Positions 11,475 through 23,614 of a DNA stretch of 64,000 nucleotides are shown here, one piece after another. Origin of the DNA: Multifurca ochricompacta (Eukaryota > Basidiomycota > Agaricomycetes > Russulales > Russulaceae); NCBI GenBank assembly GCA_022496185.1, contig WTXG01000139.1:1-64000 (forward strand), in the 5' to 3' direction. Numbering within the stretch: position 1 is the stretch's first letter; every line of letters begins with the position of its first letter. The notes below the pieces were generated by a model. It saw nothing but the letters and a program-made list of their open reading frames with translations, was not told the origin of the DNA and did not search any database. Position numbers and translations under genes: made by a program.

Positions 11475-12340
11475 TCAATGTTCTACCACTCTAGACCCAC
11501 ACATTCTGATGAGAACACATAATACACAAGGAAAGTCATAAAATAGCTAGACATTGAGTAGTGCAAGAATGCCAAAGTTCTTATCTAATCATTATTTGAT
11601 CTTATTCCAACCAATTTGTACTGATATGTCATTGATAACTTTCCTTTTTAAAATAAATAATATTACAAATCACAGTTGTGTGGCAATATTACCACTTTAG
11701 GGATGTCAGCATGGGGAGAGTTATCTGATCTTATTCCAACTTATATTTTGTTGATAACTTTCCTTATTAAAATAGATATTCAACAATAACTTCCTTTTAA
11801 AATAAATATTATTACAAATCTGAGTCATGTGACAAGTTTACCACTTTAGAGATGTCAGTGGTGAGTTGTGTGACAGGATTACCACTTTAGGGATGTCAGC
11901 AGTGGGGGAGAGTAAGGTAACTTCATACTCCTGCTCTGCTAGACCCTCTTGCTTGCCTAGCCTAGCACTGTCACCTATAGAAATTTTAATCTCCTGGGAT
12001 GTCAGTGGTGGGGGAGAGGTGGGTGAGCTCCTAATTTGGTTTCCAGCCGCCCAGAAAAAGCATGTTTTTTTTTTTAATTTTTATCATACACTATCATAAC
12101 GGGTCGATTGACTTTAGAAATACACCAGGGTGAGTCATACATGTCATATCACGACAAAAGTCTCAAGAGCAAACAGTAACGAAAAATAATTGTAATAGAT
12201 GGACGAACAAGATCACCACCTGGGAAGGGGGTGTGACACAATTTTCATGAGATTATCATCTGCAGGACGAAAAAAAAAATTTTAAAAAGCCGGAGGCAAA
12301 ACAAAACAAAAAAAAAATCGTACCTTTCCTTTCCTTTGAA
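11475..12340. other. AT-rich spacer with a degenerate tandem repeat
   Basis: No gene is seen. ACCACTTTAGGGATGTCAGC occurs at 11691-11710 and 11881-11900, a close variant lies at 11840-11859, and a partial unit is near 11997. The neighbouring text TTGATAACTTTCCTT plus AAATAAAT/ATTACAAAT is repeated as well (about 11632, 11750 and 11790). It looks like a decayed satellite or nested repeat. The last 100 bp is probably the 3' flank of the Argonaute gene. Confidence 0.5.
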
Positions 12341-15300
12341 TCAGAGATAAAACATGCTATCCCGCAAATTGACGTGAAGCCCACCACCCCACGCACGCTC
12401 TGCGGCTTTATACACCCGTTCCTCGGCCGCTTCACGAGCCGATTTCTTCTTGGTTTCCCCTCCCGGACTCTTGTCTGCGCTCGTAATCGTACTCGGGCTC
12501 GGGCTCGGGCTCGTGCTCGCAATGCTCGCCCAGTCGTCGTCTGGCTCAGCGAGGAGGAATTCGTGGATCCAGTATCGCGCTCGCTCACACAGGATATCAG
12601 CGTAGTACGCGGGCGGGATGAGGCTGACCGCCTTGGTGGCACGAGCATAAAGGTAGCTCGCCGTGTGCACACCCTGCTGCACATCGTCCGGCCCGAGCGC
12701 GGATTCATCGTATAGCATCACATAATGCGTCGATTTGACCGATCCCTGAAGCCCCGCGTGCGCTTGTAGGTAAAAGTCGAAATCGAGTACGGATGTCACA
12801 CCCTTATCGACGACGGTTCCAGCTAGCGTGTTCCCGTTCTTATCAGCGTGCTTAGAGTCAGTCGCGAAGAACCGAGCGTGGTGCCGCTTGCCGCAGATGA
12901 TGATGCTCAGCGTCGGGTGGTACTTGGAATTCTTTGCGTCCACTGTTTGGAACGCCGCGAAGAACTGCGGTAATTCCTCTTTGAGGACCTCATCATACTG
13001 ACCCTAGAGAAATGCAAGTTCAGCACGATCTCGAGAACAATAACTTGTAAATGCGACGAACCTCGGATACACCGTCACGAAACACGATCATGCGTTCAGG
13101 TAGGACTTTCGAGTGCCTGCGATATGCCTCCAGCCGTTCGACGATCATATCTCGAAGGATAGTCCCCTTGATGACCTGCAGCCAAATCAGTCAATCGAAA
13201 GAGAAAATGGTTGAAGGATAGCATCACCGACCTCTCTTTTGCTCTTTTGGAGACGTAGACTCGCAGGAAACTGGACAAAGTCATGGTCAATGCTCGCAAC
13301 GACACCCACAATGGACGGTGTTCCCGCAGCGCTCTTTGGACTAGGATGCGTCACGTCGATGCCAACCAAGATCGTGGGCTTTTCCATGAGCCAACCCATT
13401 GCTTCCCTCCCAAGGCGGTGATTGATCCCGCCAAGCTTGGTATTCAGTTTGAGCGCGACATTGGCAAGATATTGTTCTTGCCCCTTGTTGTTCAACGCCT
13501 TTTCCAGCAATAAACACTGTGAGTGTACTCCAAAATTCACGGCACACAGGCGCTTGATTATAGGATAAAATAGTCATCCTGTTCTTGAAGTAGAACAAGG
13601 ATAAAGTCAATATTCTTCGTGTTTCCAAAGCGTTCAATTGTTCGTGAAATTTGGGCAGTGGCATTGGTTCGCCTCTTATCTTTGTCATCTCGGGTAAGCT
13701 TGCCGGTCTCCAGAATAAGGGACGGTCTGCTGGCGAGGTCGATTCCGCTACCCCTGCACTTGTCGGCGAAGGTTTTGATAAAACTTTCAAGCCCTGGGTC
13801 TGTTGTACCTTTGAAAGTTGGCCCTCCCTTGCTATTGCACACGACGAGGACTTTCCAATTTAGTGCCTTGGCCCCACGATGGAATTTAACATCTCGGAGG
13901 TTCCAACTCCCGTTTTGGACCTGTGGTGAACCCTTGGCATACGTCACCTTGGGCGCAGGTAATTCGCGGGCAGGGATAATCGACATCTCCCCGGACATGC
14001 GCACGCCAAAGGCATCAAGCACGGGTGTTGGGGAGTATAACCCAAGCGTGACAACCCACGCTCCACAATGAGTTGAGCGCTTGCGGCTGGCTTCCGACTG
14101 GCGTGTCGTAACATAGCGGCCATTTCTTTGGGGCCAAGTCTGCCAAGATGGGGCTCGCCTGGCTCAATCTCGCAAAGTTCTGCTGGCACATAGACCGAAT
14201 TGTCCTTGTTACCAATGTCGATGACAGGTAAGGTGTCCGCTTCCTGCACTTGAATACCGTACTCTTCGGCCCCAGAATCAGATTATAAGGATTAGTCAAA
14301 TTCGAGATGTGACTTACTTTTATGAAAAAATTGTTCGACCGTTATCTGCCCGCCATACTCCTTGCAGTGGAAAGTCTGCTTGTTCGCGGAAGCGCTCAAA
14401 ACCCGCGATATCGTTTTTATACATTTATATCCCCGGTATCGCGTAGAGACCTTGACCTTCGTCATGAATGCTTGAGGAAGTGAGCCGTGGGAGCGTTCGC
14501 CGAAGGCGTGCAGGGCATCGGATAGTTTTCCCGGTTGATGGAATGCAGCCATACATACATTTACGTTCACCATGAGCTGTTTGTGAACGGGCCGCACGGA
14601 TGAGTAGAAGCCCATGAGCGCCAGGAGGCGTGGACCCAATTCCTTGCGATCTTCGTCGAAAAAGTATCGGTTCTTTCCAAATCGAAAGCCAAACTGTGCC
14701 GCCTGGCGCTGCATGATAAGATTGAGAGCCGAGATGAGAGGGTCGATCTCCTTTTTAGCCTTGTCAATGTCGGCCACGTCGCCTTCTTGAAATCTAAACG
14801 TGCGGGAGATGAGTATATTAGCAAGAGGAGAACACAATTATTGATGACCCCGAGCACACCGTTTCAATGGCGCAGTATGTAGTTCCTTCGAGAACTTGAC
14901 CTCGACAGAGTAGCGATCAGCGTTTTGTGAGGGCCCCTTGTCCCCGTCCTCGTAATATTCAACGTTCCCCCGCAATGGCTGAGGTAGACGCTCCGCTGCG
15001 ATTAAGCGTTGTGCACCGTCGTGGGCAACTTTGTCGACGTAAGGTCGAGCCACAGCGCTCAGTTCGAAAAGTGTGAGCACGCGGCGCTTGATGCGTGACT
15101 TCTGCGACTTAGGTTCGGGGGAGATTTCCACAATATATTCATAATAAGTATCGCGCTCAAGGTTTACGGGGAAAAAGTTTGCCCGGACGACTACTGCTCG
15201 ACCTAGTGTGCCATATCCTGGTCGCACAGGGTGCTCCGGACCATGTTTCAAAACTCGAAGATTCGTGATGAGAGCATCGGCAGCATCGATGCGAGCATCT

Positions 15301-15470
15301 ATCTTAACTGGATGGTCCCCTTTGTAGATCAAAGGAGCACTGGGAGGAGCACCGCCTCGAGCGAATGGTGGTCCACCGTGGCCACCGCGAACAGATGTAG
15401 ATGCACGACCCCCCCTGCCTCGAGGACCGCCACTGGTATTATGCCTTGCGCCGCCCCTAGGTTGATACAT
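12341..15470 (-). CDS. AGO: Argonaute protein (with two apparent frameshifts)
   Basis: Guide-RNA-binding effector of RNA silencing, about 965 residues over five exons: 15470-14860, 14793-14318, 14263-13232, 13175-13062 and 13003-12341, with GT-AG introns of 53-67 nt. The N-terminus is rich in RGG. It is followed by ArgoN, L1/PAZ (STRYRGYKCIKTISRVLSA), MID and PIWI. The catalytic set is present: D in VGIDVTHP, E in the KREV segment split by the third intron, D in FRDGVSEGQ, and H in STHYVML. Exon 3 needs two one-base corrections to stay open: near 14023 (before VLDAFGVRM) and near 13568 (QDDYF to YPIIKRL), both beside homopolymers. Either the gene is newly broken or the sequence has indel errors. 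Intact splice sites and motifs favour a recently functional gene. Confidence 0.9.
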
Positions 15471-18400
15471 TCGTGGTTGAAGAGTGTGTGGTGTATATGG
15501 GTGAAAGGTAAGGGGGGGGAGAGTGATGACGCCACAATTAAGGAGCAGAGAGGGCGCGGATTAAAATCATTGTGGCTGAGATATGGATAATTTTGATTTT
15601 GATCACCCACGACCACCCCACCGTTACTTTCGCAGCCTGCGCAGGGGGGGCAGGGGTTATCCGAGTCAGTCAGTCAGAGTCAGATCAGAGTCAGCCCCCA
15701 GTCACGACGGTTACGACTCGGCCCCGTAATCTACAGCGGCTTTCACCTGAAAAGGTCAGAAGCGGAGCGCCTATCAACAAACAAACAAACAAATTTCATA
15801 GTACTACTCCTCATAGTCCACAGAGAGTCAGACCCAAGGTTTCATGGTGAGACCATGACTACTCCAAGCCGATGGAGACGGATGACTCGCAAGATATAAA
15901 GATGTTCGACGTTGGGTACATAGCAGTAGGCCGAGGGAGCGAACGAGACCCGTTGATACAAGGCAAGTCACCGAGAAATCGTTTCACTGTGAGCAACCTC
16001 GATATCTACGACTGTGAAAGGTGGGGGGAAAAAAAAAAGAGAAAGAAAGAAGAGTGCTGGTAGGTCTCTTGTAACGACGAAAGTGGCGCCTTCACGTAAC
16101 AGACGTCGTTCAAATGAGAAATTTTTTAATGGACGACTTGCAATCATCTTCAATTCTGTTCTAGGCCCACGATTGAGGAGGAAGAAAAAAGAAACAAAAA
16201 CTGTGATACGCGCTTCAATGCCTTAGCAATATGCACCTTTACCCATCACTTCCACGAGTGTCAATCCCAGATGATCTATCTGGCGTCTGAGAAGATGGCC
16301 CTGATATGGGTACAAAAGAGCTTGTTTGTCACGCATGCGGGGGTACTGCTAGTACGCAACCATCTTTTTGTCTGTCTTCCCGAACGTTTTGCCAGGCCCT
16401 ACCTATTCTTACCACCTGTCTGTTGCACTTCCCGTAGCATTCCGATCACGGGTCAGTCAATCAGCCACATCTGCATCCAAAAAAAAAAGGGCCGCCACTT
16501 CTGATATGAGCAGAACAGACGTTGCCTTAACTACCTTTGCTTTCCAACCCGACTACCAGCCTCCTCCCCCTCCTTTTTAACGGTATTATATTCATACACC
16601 GGCAAACGCGTAGATCCTGAACTACCCATCGTTCCATAACGAGTTTATATAAACCCTGGCAAAGGACTAGGCTCTGCCCGACATTCGGTCCTTGACCCTG
16701 TCTGAAAGTGCGAAGCTATCGCTGTCCCTCAGCCCTTAATCTAGCTGGACAGAGGTTTGGTTCTCCCCCCCCAGCGGCGACTCAGTCATACCCCCTCCTG
16801 GCTCCTTTGGTCCCTCTCAACAAAGGGTCCTCGCGCCGATCAAAGAAAATAACGTCCTGTCGGCGCCACACCCGAGCTTCGCCGCTTCGCTTCGTTTATT
16901 ATTGGCCCAAACCCCAAACCTCCCTCTTTTTACTCGGTAGTGCCACATGGCCAACTCCGACGACCACTAAACTCTTTAACGCAAGCCCCTCCCTTTTTAC
17001 TTGTCCGCGCGTCGTTGCGCGTGCGTTCATATTACGCAGTTCCCAAAAACCCGAAAAGAAAAAGTCGAAATATATATATATGTATATATAATGAAAAGGC
17101 ACCCAAGCTAACCTGCTTAAGCTATCGTCTGGTAAGTTTTATTTTTATTTTTCATATGTAGGTTTGCAACCTGTGCGCTGACCGACCCGAAAAATTGTCT
17201 TCCTCCGTATTAGCCCAATGAAAAGAAGAAAAAGGTGTAAAGTGGCGCTAACGTTCGAGGGCTCCGCGTGCCGCCAAGCTCTCCGCGCGCTGGCACCATC
17301 GCGCTTCTTGTTAGGATGTCCGATCATTCTTCCTTAGCGAAGGGTGTGCAACAAACCACCACAGGCTTCGTTTTTCATTTCATCTCTTTTTTTTTCATCC
17401 CTTAATTTTAATTTTACCCTATCTGCCTATATTTTTTGGCGCGCAAAGTGCTTGCGTCACCTTTCATTCGATATTTAATGTGCGCTGCTAGTTGAGGGGG
17501 GGAAGCAAGCACAGATTGTTGGAGGTGGTCACAATGTCTGAATTTGGTGGATCATTTTTTTCCCTTACTTGCCCGACCTTGGTTGGTTAGCAATGTTTAG
17601 TCGTGCCTTTTGTTTGTTTTGGTTTTCACACTCGAAATCACCTTGCTCTCTTTTTTCCAAGGGTTCTTCTTTTCACCCTACTCACCCCACTACAGTACAG
17701 CTACGTTATTGTAGATAGCCGTCCAGCATGCTCCTCAACCTGCGCAACATTCGAACGTGAGGATGGAGAGGATTCTTTCAATTTCATTCAACCAGGATAA
17801 GGATTTGTTGGGTAAGATGGGTCTGTTTGGATTTTTTTCAACAACTATGGACTCTGGCCACCATGCTTTTTTCGTCATGCATCATGCCTATAGATCTCCT
17901 CCTGAAGGTTTTTTTTTTACACGGACGCACACGCACAAAGTGCTCAACCCCATGTAGGGGTGGGGGTGGGTGCCCTGTAGACCCGTACTTAGGCGCAACC
18001 TTGCACGCGTAATTTATTTAGTTGTCGAACATACTAGGAAAAAAAAGAGAGGATAGGGCTGGTTCTTCCGTTCGGTACATGTGGATGTGACCCGCTCCTG
18101 CTAATACCATACAGACTGATAGTAATCGACCGTTTCAACAAAGTTGCACCCTAAACACATAAATGCCACCGTTCTTTTCCCTTTCATCTCACACACACAC
18201 ACAACCGTAATAATATATGATTCTTTTTCTTCTGGTCGTGTGTAAAAAATAACTAAAAAAACAAAAACAATATCCGTATCCGTATCCGCATCATTTTACA
18301 ATGATGGAGGGGGGGGGCAAAAACCAAAAAGCCGCCGCAAAATTAGATTACAAGAGACCCCTGAGGGAATGGTTTACTTTTTTTTTTCTTCGGTAGCAGT

Positions 18401-19013
18401 TAAGCACCAACCAACCAACAACACCCCCGTCCGACCGGGAGGGAAGCAAGGAAAGCAAAGCATGTGACGTGGCCGGATCATGGGGCAGAGTAGCGCTCGT
18501 GACGAGAGAGACCTGCGGGACCTTCGCGTCTTCCTTCTTCCCTCCCCCCGGAGTGACGTGGTCCGGTTTCGGATGGGCCCCTCTCTCTCCGCCCCCACCG
18601 GAAAGACTACTTTCACATGCGTATGTGTGTGTGTGTGCTGTGTGTTCTTGCTTGTATTCGGGTCCCAAGGCCAAGGTTTGTTTATTTGTTTTTGTTTGTT
18701 TGTTTATTTTGGTGGCGCGTGGTGCCACTTGTGTATGTGTATATATATGGGAATGGGATAGATACTCCATCCAACGCGCGCCGCCAACCAACTATGCACT
18801 GGCACTGGCACTGGCACTGGCGCATTTTTAGCGCTATCTATCACAGAGAAAAAAAAACAATGTAAATGAAATTTTTGCCCCTACCTGTCGTACCCGTAAC
18901 CCGTAAACAAATCACCTATCCCAAAGAAAGTTGGTTTGTTTTGTACTTTGTACGTTAATCCTGTTCCTCGTGCCTCCACACCACACACAGGGAAGGACAG
19001 AAGAACGGATGGA

Positions 19014-19047
<34 letters not shown>

Positions 19048-20401
19048 CTGACTACTATAATTAGCATAGCGCGCCTATATACGTGAGCATACACAATACA
19101 ATATGGATAGATCTTTGTTTCTCTTTTTTTTTATTTTCCGGTATTTTTATATAGAGAACCGAATGGAAGAACCCCCCCCCCCCCCCTCCCGTACGTGTAC
19201 GAGAGAAAGAAAAAAAAAAAGAGAACCGAACAGAACGAAACCCCTCCTCCTCCGTTCGATCCGAAGAAACGACACTCAACAAAAGTGAGAGAGTTGTGTG
19301 TGTTCGTGCACATGTGCCCTGCACCGCCGTCACGAAATCCACGTAGAGAGTCCATCTAACTTACAGCAACCCTCATTCATGACGTTGATTGATGTAATTT
19401 GATTGGCTTGGGGCACGGGTAAGGGAAACCTCGGGGCGCTCAGGGTATATATATATATTCTACTTTTTTTTTTTCCATTTACTTTGATGATGACACGACA
19501 CACATAACTTTTGGAAATGAAAGGGAAAAGAGAAGAGAAAAGGTAAATAAAATAAAATAAAAAAACATCATCCCACCCAACACCCCATCCTTGGTTGAGG
19601 TGTGTGTGTGTGTGTTCCGATGTTCCGATAAATAAATAAAGTTAAACACCTGCGGGAGTAACCGAGCCGAGTTGAAGGGCGAAAAAAAAAAAAACAGACT
19701 GACTGACTGACCGAAGAACCCAAAAAAAAAAAAGAAACCAAGGATGGGATGGTATGGGATGGGAACGGAAACGGAAACGGAAACGGAAACGTATTTAAAA
19801 AAAAAGAGAGCTATACTGTATATATCCATTCCCGAAAACAACCAACAACAAACAACAAACATCTGGAAAGGAAAAGAACCCGGTCCATCGCACCCATGTG
19901 TAACTGGCCTGACCCGCTCGGTGTCGGTGTAATGAGTCAGGATTCTCGGTCGAGTCAGTCAGTCAGTTAGGTCAGAGAGTCAGGCGGGGCCGGAAAAAAA
20001 AAAGTACTGTAACAAGTTGGATTGGATTGGATTGGATTGATTTGTGAAGGATCGTCAAAGATGTATAGGGCTCGGTACTAGGAAATTACAATGACATGAG
20101 GATGGTGAGAAAAAAGAGGGGAAGGGGAGAGAGAGAGAGAGATAAAGATAGTATACTAAGTGCTCATTACAAATGCTTTCATTACATGCCGCGTCCTTTT
20201 TTTTCAAAAAAAGAAAAAAAAAAAAACACCGCGGGGAGCGGAAATTTGTTCCACAGGTGCAGGTGAGATGCGGGAGAGGCAAACAAGGTAGCAGGGTAAA
20301 AAAAAAAAATGAACGAACGAAAAAGAAAAAAACAGAAAAAAAAAAAAACGCAAGAGGGGCGATCTTTCTTTTTTAACAAGCGTATTTCATAACTTCGTCA
20401 A
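15471..20401. other. Long spacer, simple repeats, no gene recognised
   Basis: Nearly 5 kb without a convincing protein gene on either strand. The short open frames are low-complexity and change composition with each homopolymer. The spacer holds many A/T/C/G runs, a (GAT)n tract at about 19017-19047, GT repeats at about 18622-18640 and 19602-19614, ACTGGC repeats near 18797, and (CGGAAA)n near 19766. A TATA-like site (GTTTATATAAACC, about 16644) and a GTAAGT...TATGTAG intron-like stretch at 17132-17160 could belong to an untranslated exon. That is only a possibility. Confidence 0.5.
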
Positions 20402-21484
20402 TCAAGTCCCAATCGATGGCACGACGGTCATCGCAAAGAGAAGAGGAATCATCTTGTGGATCGCCAAAGGGTCAGCAGCGTGCCACCGCGCTCTCCCAAA
20501 GGTTGCAACAGGGGTGTTGCCTTCGCTAGGAGGGCCGGGCGGTGATGGCCGCATCGGTAGCGGGCGAACGCGAGGAGTCTCTGGTAGTGACAGGGGTCCA
20601 TCTGGTCGTAGTAGTATTGCAGATACCCGAGGAGGTGTAGACATCGATCGTATGTCAGAGGTTGATGAAGATTGTCGTTGTTGTTGCGAAGGTGTCAAAG
20701 GTAGCATAACCCTTGGCCGCGTCGGGCGCGCTGACGGATGGGGTGACTGCGGTGATTGGGGTGGTGACCACGCGGGTGGAGGTGATCTGGGTCGTAGCTG
20801 TGTAGCAGCGGCGGTGGCGGGGCTGGTGAGTGTGAGCGGGGAACGTTCGGGAGTCAAATGGTTGGGTGGCGGAGATTGGAGTCGCTTTGGCGGGACGGGA
20901 AGTGGGCGCGATTTGCCGAGAGAACGACTGAAAGGGCTAATTAGGAAATGACAAGCATTCATCGGTTTTTGATTTTTTTTTCGCGATCGGGATGCGATCA
21001 TCAGGGGGGGGAAGGGGAGAGGGGAGGAGGGAAGGGAATCGCATGGCATGGCACGGCACAGTATGGATGGCATGGCACAGTTCATGGCGGTGCAAAGGTC
21101 AGATTTATGCAAATTACTCAAGTTAGAACCAAACACGTACGGTGGCGATGGAGGTAATGATGAAAGAGGCGTTGAACAGGTTGTAGGAGATGTATTAGGG
21201 AACGAAGAGTCTGAGGAGGAGGGCGAGGAGGAGGAAGAGGAAGAGGAAGAGGAGGAAGAGGATGAGGAAGATGTAGAGGACTCATAGGACGCTTCCGAGA
21301 TTATGGATGGCCTAATTCGCAGAGAATTTGTGCGACGCGGATTGGACATGATATATGGAACTGCAGTATTAAGTAGACTGGGTGCTCTTGGATGAATAGG
21401 ACCTCTTCGTTGGCAGTGGGTTGGAGGGGTTTGTTGTTGTTGATGAGGACCAAAAGGAAGAAGGGTTGTAGTGATAAGCTTCAT
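20402..21484 (-). CDS. Hypothetical Ser/Pro-rich protein
   Basis: This open frame of 360 codons carries a poly-serine tract near residues 70-90, encoded by a GAG/GAA-type microsatellite (complement at about 21217-21275). A proline-rich, basic C-terminal half follows (SRPLPVPPKRLQSPPP-like segments). The middle (about residues 118-180) looks unlike the rest and may be an intron: a GTAATTTG-type donor near 21121 and a TTTCCTAATTAG acceptor near 20943 would remove about 180 bp. The true start may be the internal Met at MSNPRRTNSLRIRPSII. No domain is recognised. The composition suggests a disordered regulatory or cytoskeleton-associated protein, which is inference. Confidence that it is a real gene is moderate. 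Confidence 0.5.
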   Translation of the reverse strand: MKLITTTLLPFGPHQQQQTPPTHCQRRGPIHPRAPSLLNTAVPYIMSNPRRTNSLRIRPSIISEASYESSTSSSSSSSSSSSSSSSSPSSSDSSFPNTSPTTCSTPLSSLPPSPPYVFGSNLSNLHKSDLCTAMNCAMPSILCRAMPCDSLPSSPLPFPPLMIASRSRKKNQKPMNACHFLISPFSRSLGKSRPLPVPPKRLQSPPPNHLTPERSPLTLTSPATAAATQLRPRSPPPAWSPPQSPQSPHPSARPTRPRVMLPLTPSQQQRQSSSTSDIRSMSTPPRVSAILLRPDGPLSLPETPRVRPLPMRPSPPGPPSEGNTPVATFGRARWHAADPLAIHKMIPLLFAMTVVPSIGT

Positions 21485-22352
21485 GGGTGGAATGAAGTGG
21501 GTGAGGATGGGTCAGGTGGACGACAGGAAATTCACACGTGTGAGAGGGTGGGATGGGGAAGACGATAAGGGGGAGAGAGAGAGAGAGAGAAAGTGACCAG
21601 CAGAGATATATAAGAATAGGGAAAGAAGAAAAAATCTAAATGACACGGGTGAAGTGGAGATTGGAGAGGAGAGAGAGATAGAGAATGTTATATTATATTG
21701 CACAGCCCCGGGGAGAGGAATCAAAGTGACTGACTGAGAGAGTGAGGAAGTGAGGGTGAGCAATTCAATTCTAGGGGGGGAGAGCCTTGATGGATGAGGA
21801 ATCGTTATAAAGAGCGCCATCGCGTCTAGATTACATCGGGCAACTTCAGGGACGAATCCCTTACTTTGGTTTTTTTGGTCCATCAGTCATGTGGTTTCAC
21901 CATTCTTTCGGGTCCATGGCACTACACAACACAACTACTACAACACCCTCAACACCCCTTACTGCGATGAGATAGAGTGAATGAGTACTTCTACTAATTA
22001 CTGCAATAAAACATTTGAACTGGAAATAAACAACTCCAAAGATCGACATCACTATCGCCAGATGAACTTTGTGGACCTCCCTCCCTCTACTCTAATAATT
22101 ACTTGCAACTGACTTGACAACTCGATCGAGCGGAATCACGGCAATCCTTCCTCTCTTCCCTCTTCTTCCTTCTCCTCACCTCCCCTTTCTCCCGTGACGT
22201 GATTTTACTGCCTAAACACACACGCACACACACACGGGTTCCCTCATCTCCCCCCCCCCCCCCCCCTCCGTCGATTTTCGAAAAAAAAATAAAAAAATAA
22301 AAAAAAATACTTTGGGCTTGGGCATTAGGCAGGAACCTGGACACCGAATTCG
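21485..22352. other. Divergent intergenic region
   Basis: This stretch lies between the minus-strand Ser/Pro-rich gene and the plus-strand methyltransferase. It holds a GA-repeat tract (21573-21592), a poly-C run near 22250-22266 and an A-rich run just before the methyltransferase start. It probably carries both promoters. No gene is seen. Confidence 0.45.
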
Positions 22353-23614
22353 ATGTCATCATCCATGGCCATCATCTTCTCTAATATCCCTCCACTCCCA
22401 CCACCACCCCCACCGCCTACCCTTCACACCTCTCAATCACTCTCACTCGCTGAAGAGGAAGCCCTCGACATTATCGATCCTCTCCGACACCTCTCCTCGA
22501 CCGGCGATGACGATACAGATTTACTACAGGCCCAATCTTATTCCTTGTATAACCAGATCATCCAAATTGATATTCAAATCCCGCTCGTTCACCCCGAGAC
22601 CTCAAATCGAACCATTTCCCTCTCTCTTGCCGTTGATGCCAGTCCTGGATGCGGTGGTATCGCTTGGCCAGCTGGAGAAGTACGTCTTTTTGATCTTTTT
22701 TTTTTTTAAATCTACTGGGCTACACACTTTTGTCTCTCTCTTTTTTAACTTTCTCTTAGGTGTTGGCAAGGTACATCGCCAGACGTGGGCACGCCCTTCA
22801 AGGTTTGAATGTCCTTGAGCTTGGTAGCGGTACTGGCCTCGTTGGCCTAGTAGCAGGTTATCTAGGTGCGCATGTATGCGTCACTGACCAAGCGTACGCT
22901 ACGCCCTATCTCCGTTGATCGACCGACCCATCATCTTTTTTTGATCTTCAATCCCACTCTCTCCCTCCTCGGTCCGGCCAAACGCAGCCCGCTCATACCG
23001 ATCATGAACCGCAACGTATCTCTGAACAGATTGCAATCAAATGTCGTAGTGGCAGAACTTGACTGGTGCGTTTTTTTTGCCAAACCCACACGAATAACCC
23101 CCCCTTCCCCTTACTTCGCTGCTACCCTGCCCTATCTCTCCAATTTCCCCATTCTAGGGCAAAGCCTTTAACCGATATGCAACAACGCCCTGATATCCTC
23201 CTTGCGGCTGATTGCGTTTACTTTGAACCCGCATTTCCCCACCTGGTCGCCACGTTAGCCGCCCTCGTTCGACCATTTCCGGAGCGAACACCCGAAGTGT
23301 TGTTCTGTTACAAGAAACGCAGAAAAGCCGACAAGCGCTTCTTTTCTTTGCTCAAAAAATATTTCACTTGGTCAGAGGTATGAGAACTCATTCGTTGTTA
23401 CTTTTTTTGTTGTTTTTTTTTTGTTATTTCATGTATAAAACAAAAAAAAAAAAAAAAACAAAAAACGTTGAGTGTACTAAAATCGAGTTTGGGGACCCAG
23501 GTCGATGATGACCCAGCCCGGGAAAAATATAATCGTGAAGCGATTACGCTACTTCGCCTGTTCCGCCGTCGTCGTCCACAAGTGGGAGCATCCGTGGGTT
23601 CGGACGGAGGATAG
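22353..23614 (+). CDS. EFM6: Protein-lysine N-methyltransferase, Efm6/METTL21-like
   Basis: Class I SAM-dependent methyltransferase of the family-16 group. Yeast Efm6 methylates translation elongation factor 1A; that target is family knowledge only. Five exons by eye: 22353-22679, 22760-22893, 22988-23065, 23158-23377 and 23501-23614, each with GT-AG borders and matching phase. Visible motifs are a proline-rich N-terminus, GGIAWPAGE, the SAM-binding motif LELGSGTGLVGL, the acidic post-I loop VCVTDQ, MNRNV, ELDW, and the family signature LLAADCVYFEPAF, then a CYKKRRKADKRFF stretch. The predicted protein has about 290 residues, a normal size for the group. The start was chosen because the upstream sequence is poly-C/poly-A. 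The gene is cytosolic by family. Confidence 0.88.

Noticed and set aside
13550..14030. Programmed frameshifting in Argonaute
   Set aside because: No slippery heptamer in the right phase at either site; one-base loss or sequencing error is simpler.
16600..17160. A gene at the TATA-like site and GTAAGT...TAG stretch
   Set aside because: No open frame of credible composition joins across it; kept only as a possible untranslated exon.
19017..19047. CRISPR-like regular repeat
   Set aside because: It is a plain GAT microsatellite without spacers, in a eukaryotic genome.
20454..20951. A 165-codon plus-strand frame rich in Gly/Arg
   Set aside because: It lies antisense to the Ser/Pro-rich frame, has no start context or domain, and its composition follows from the opposite strand.
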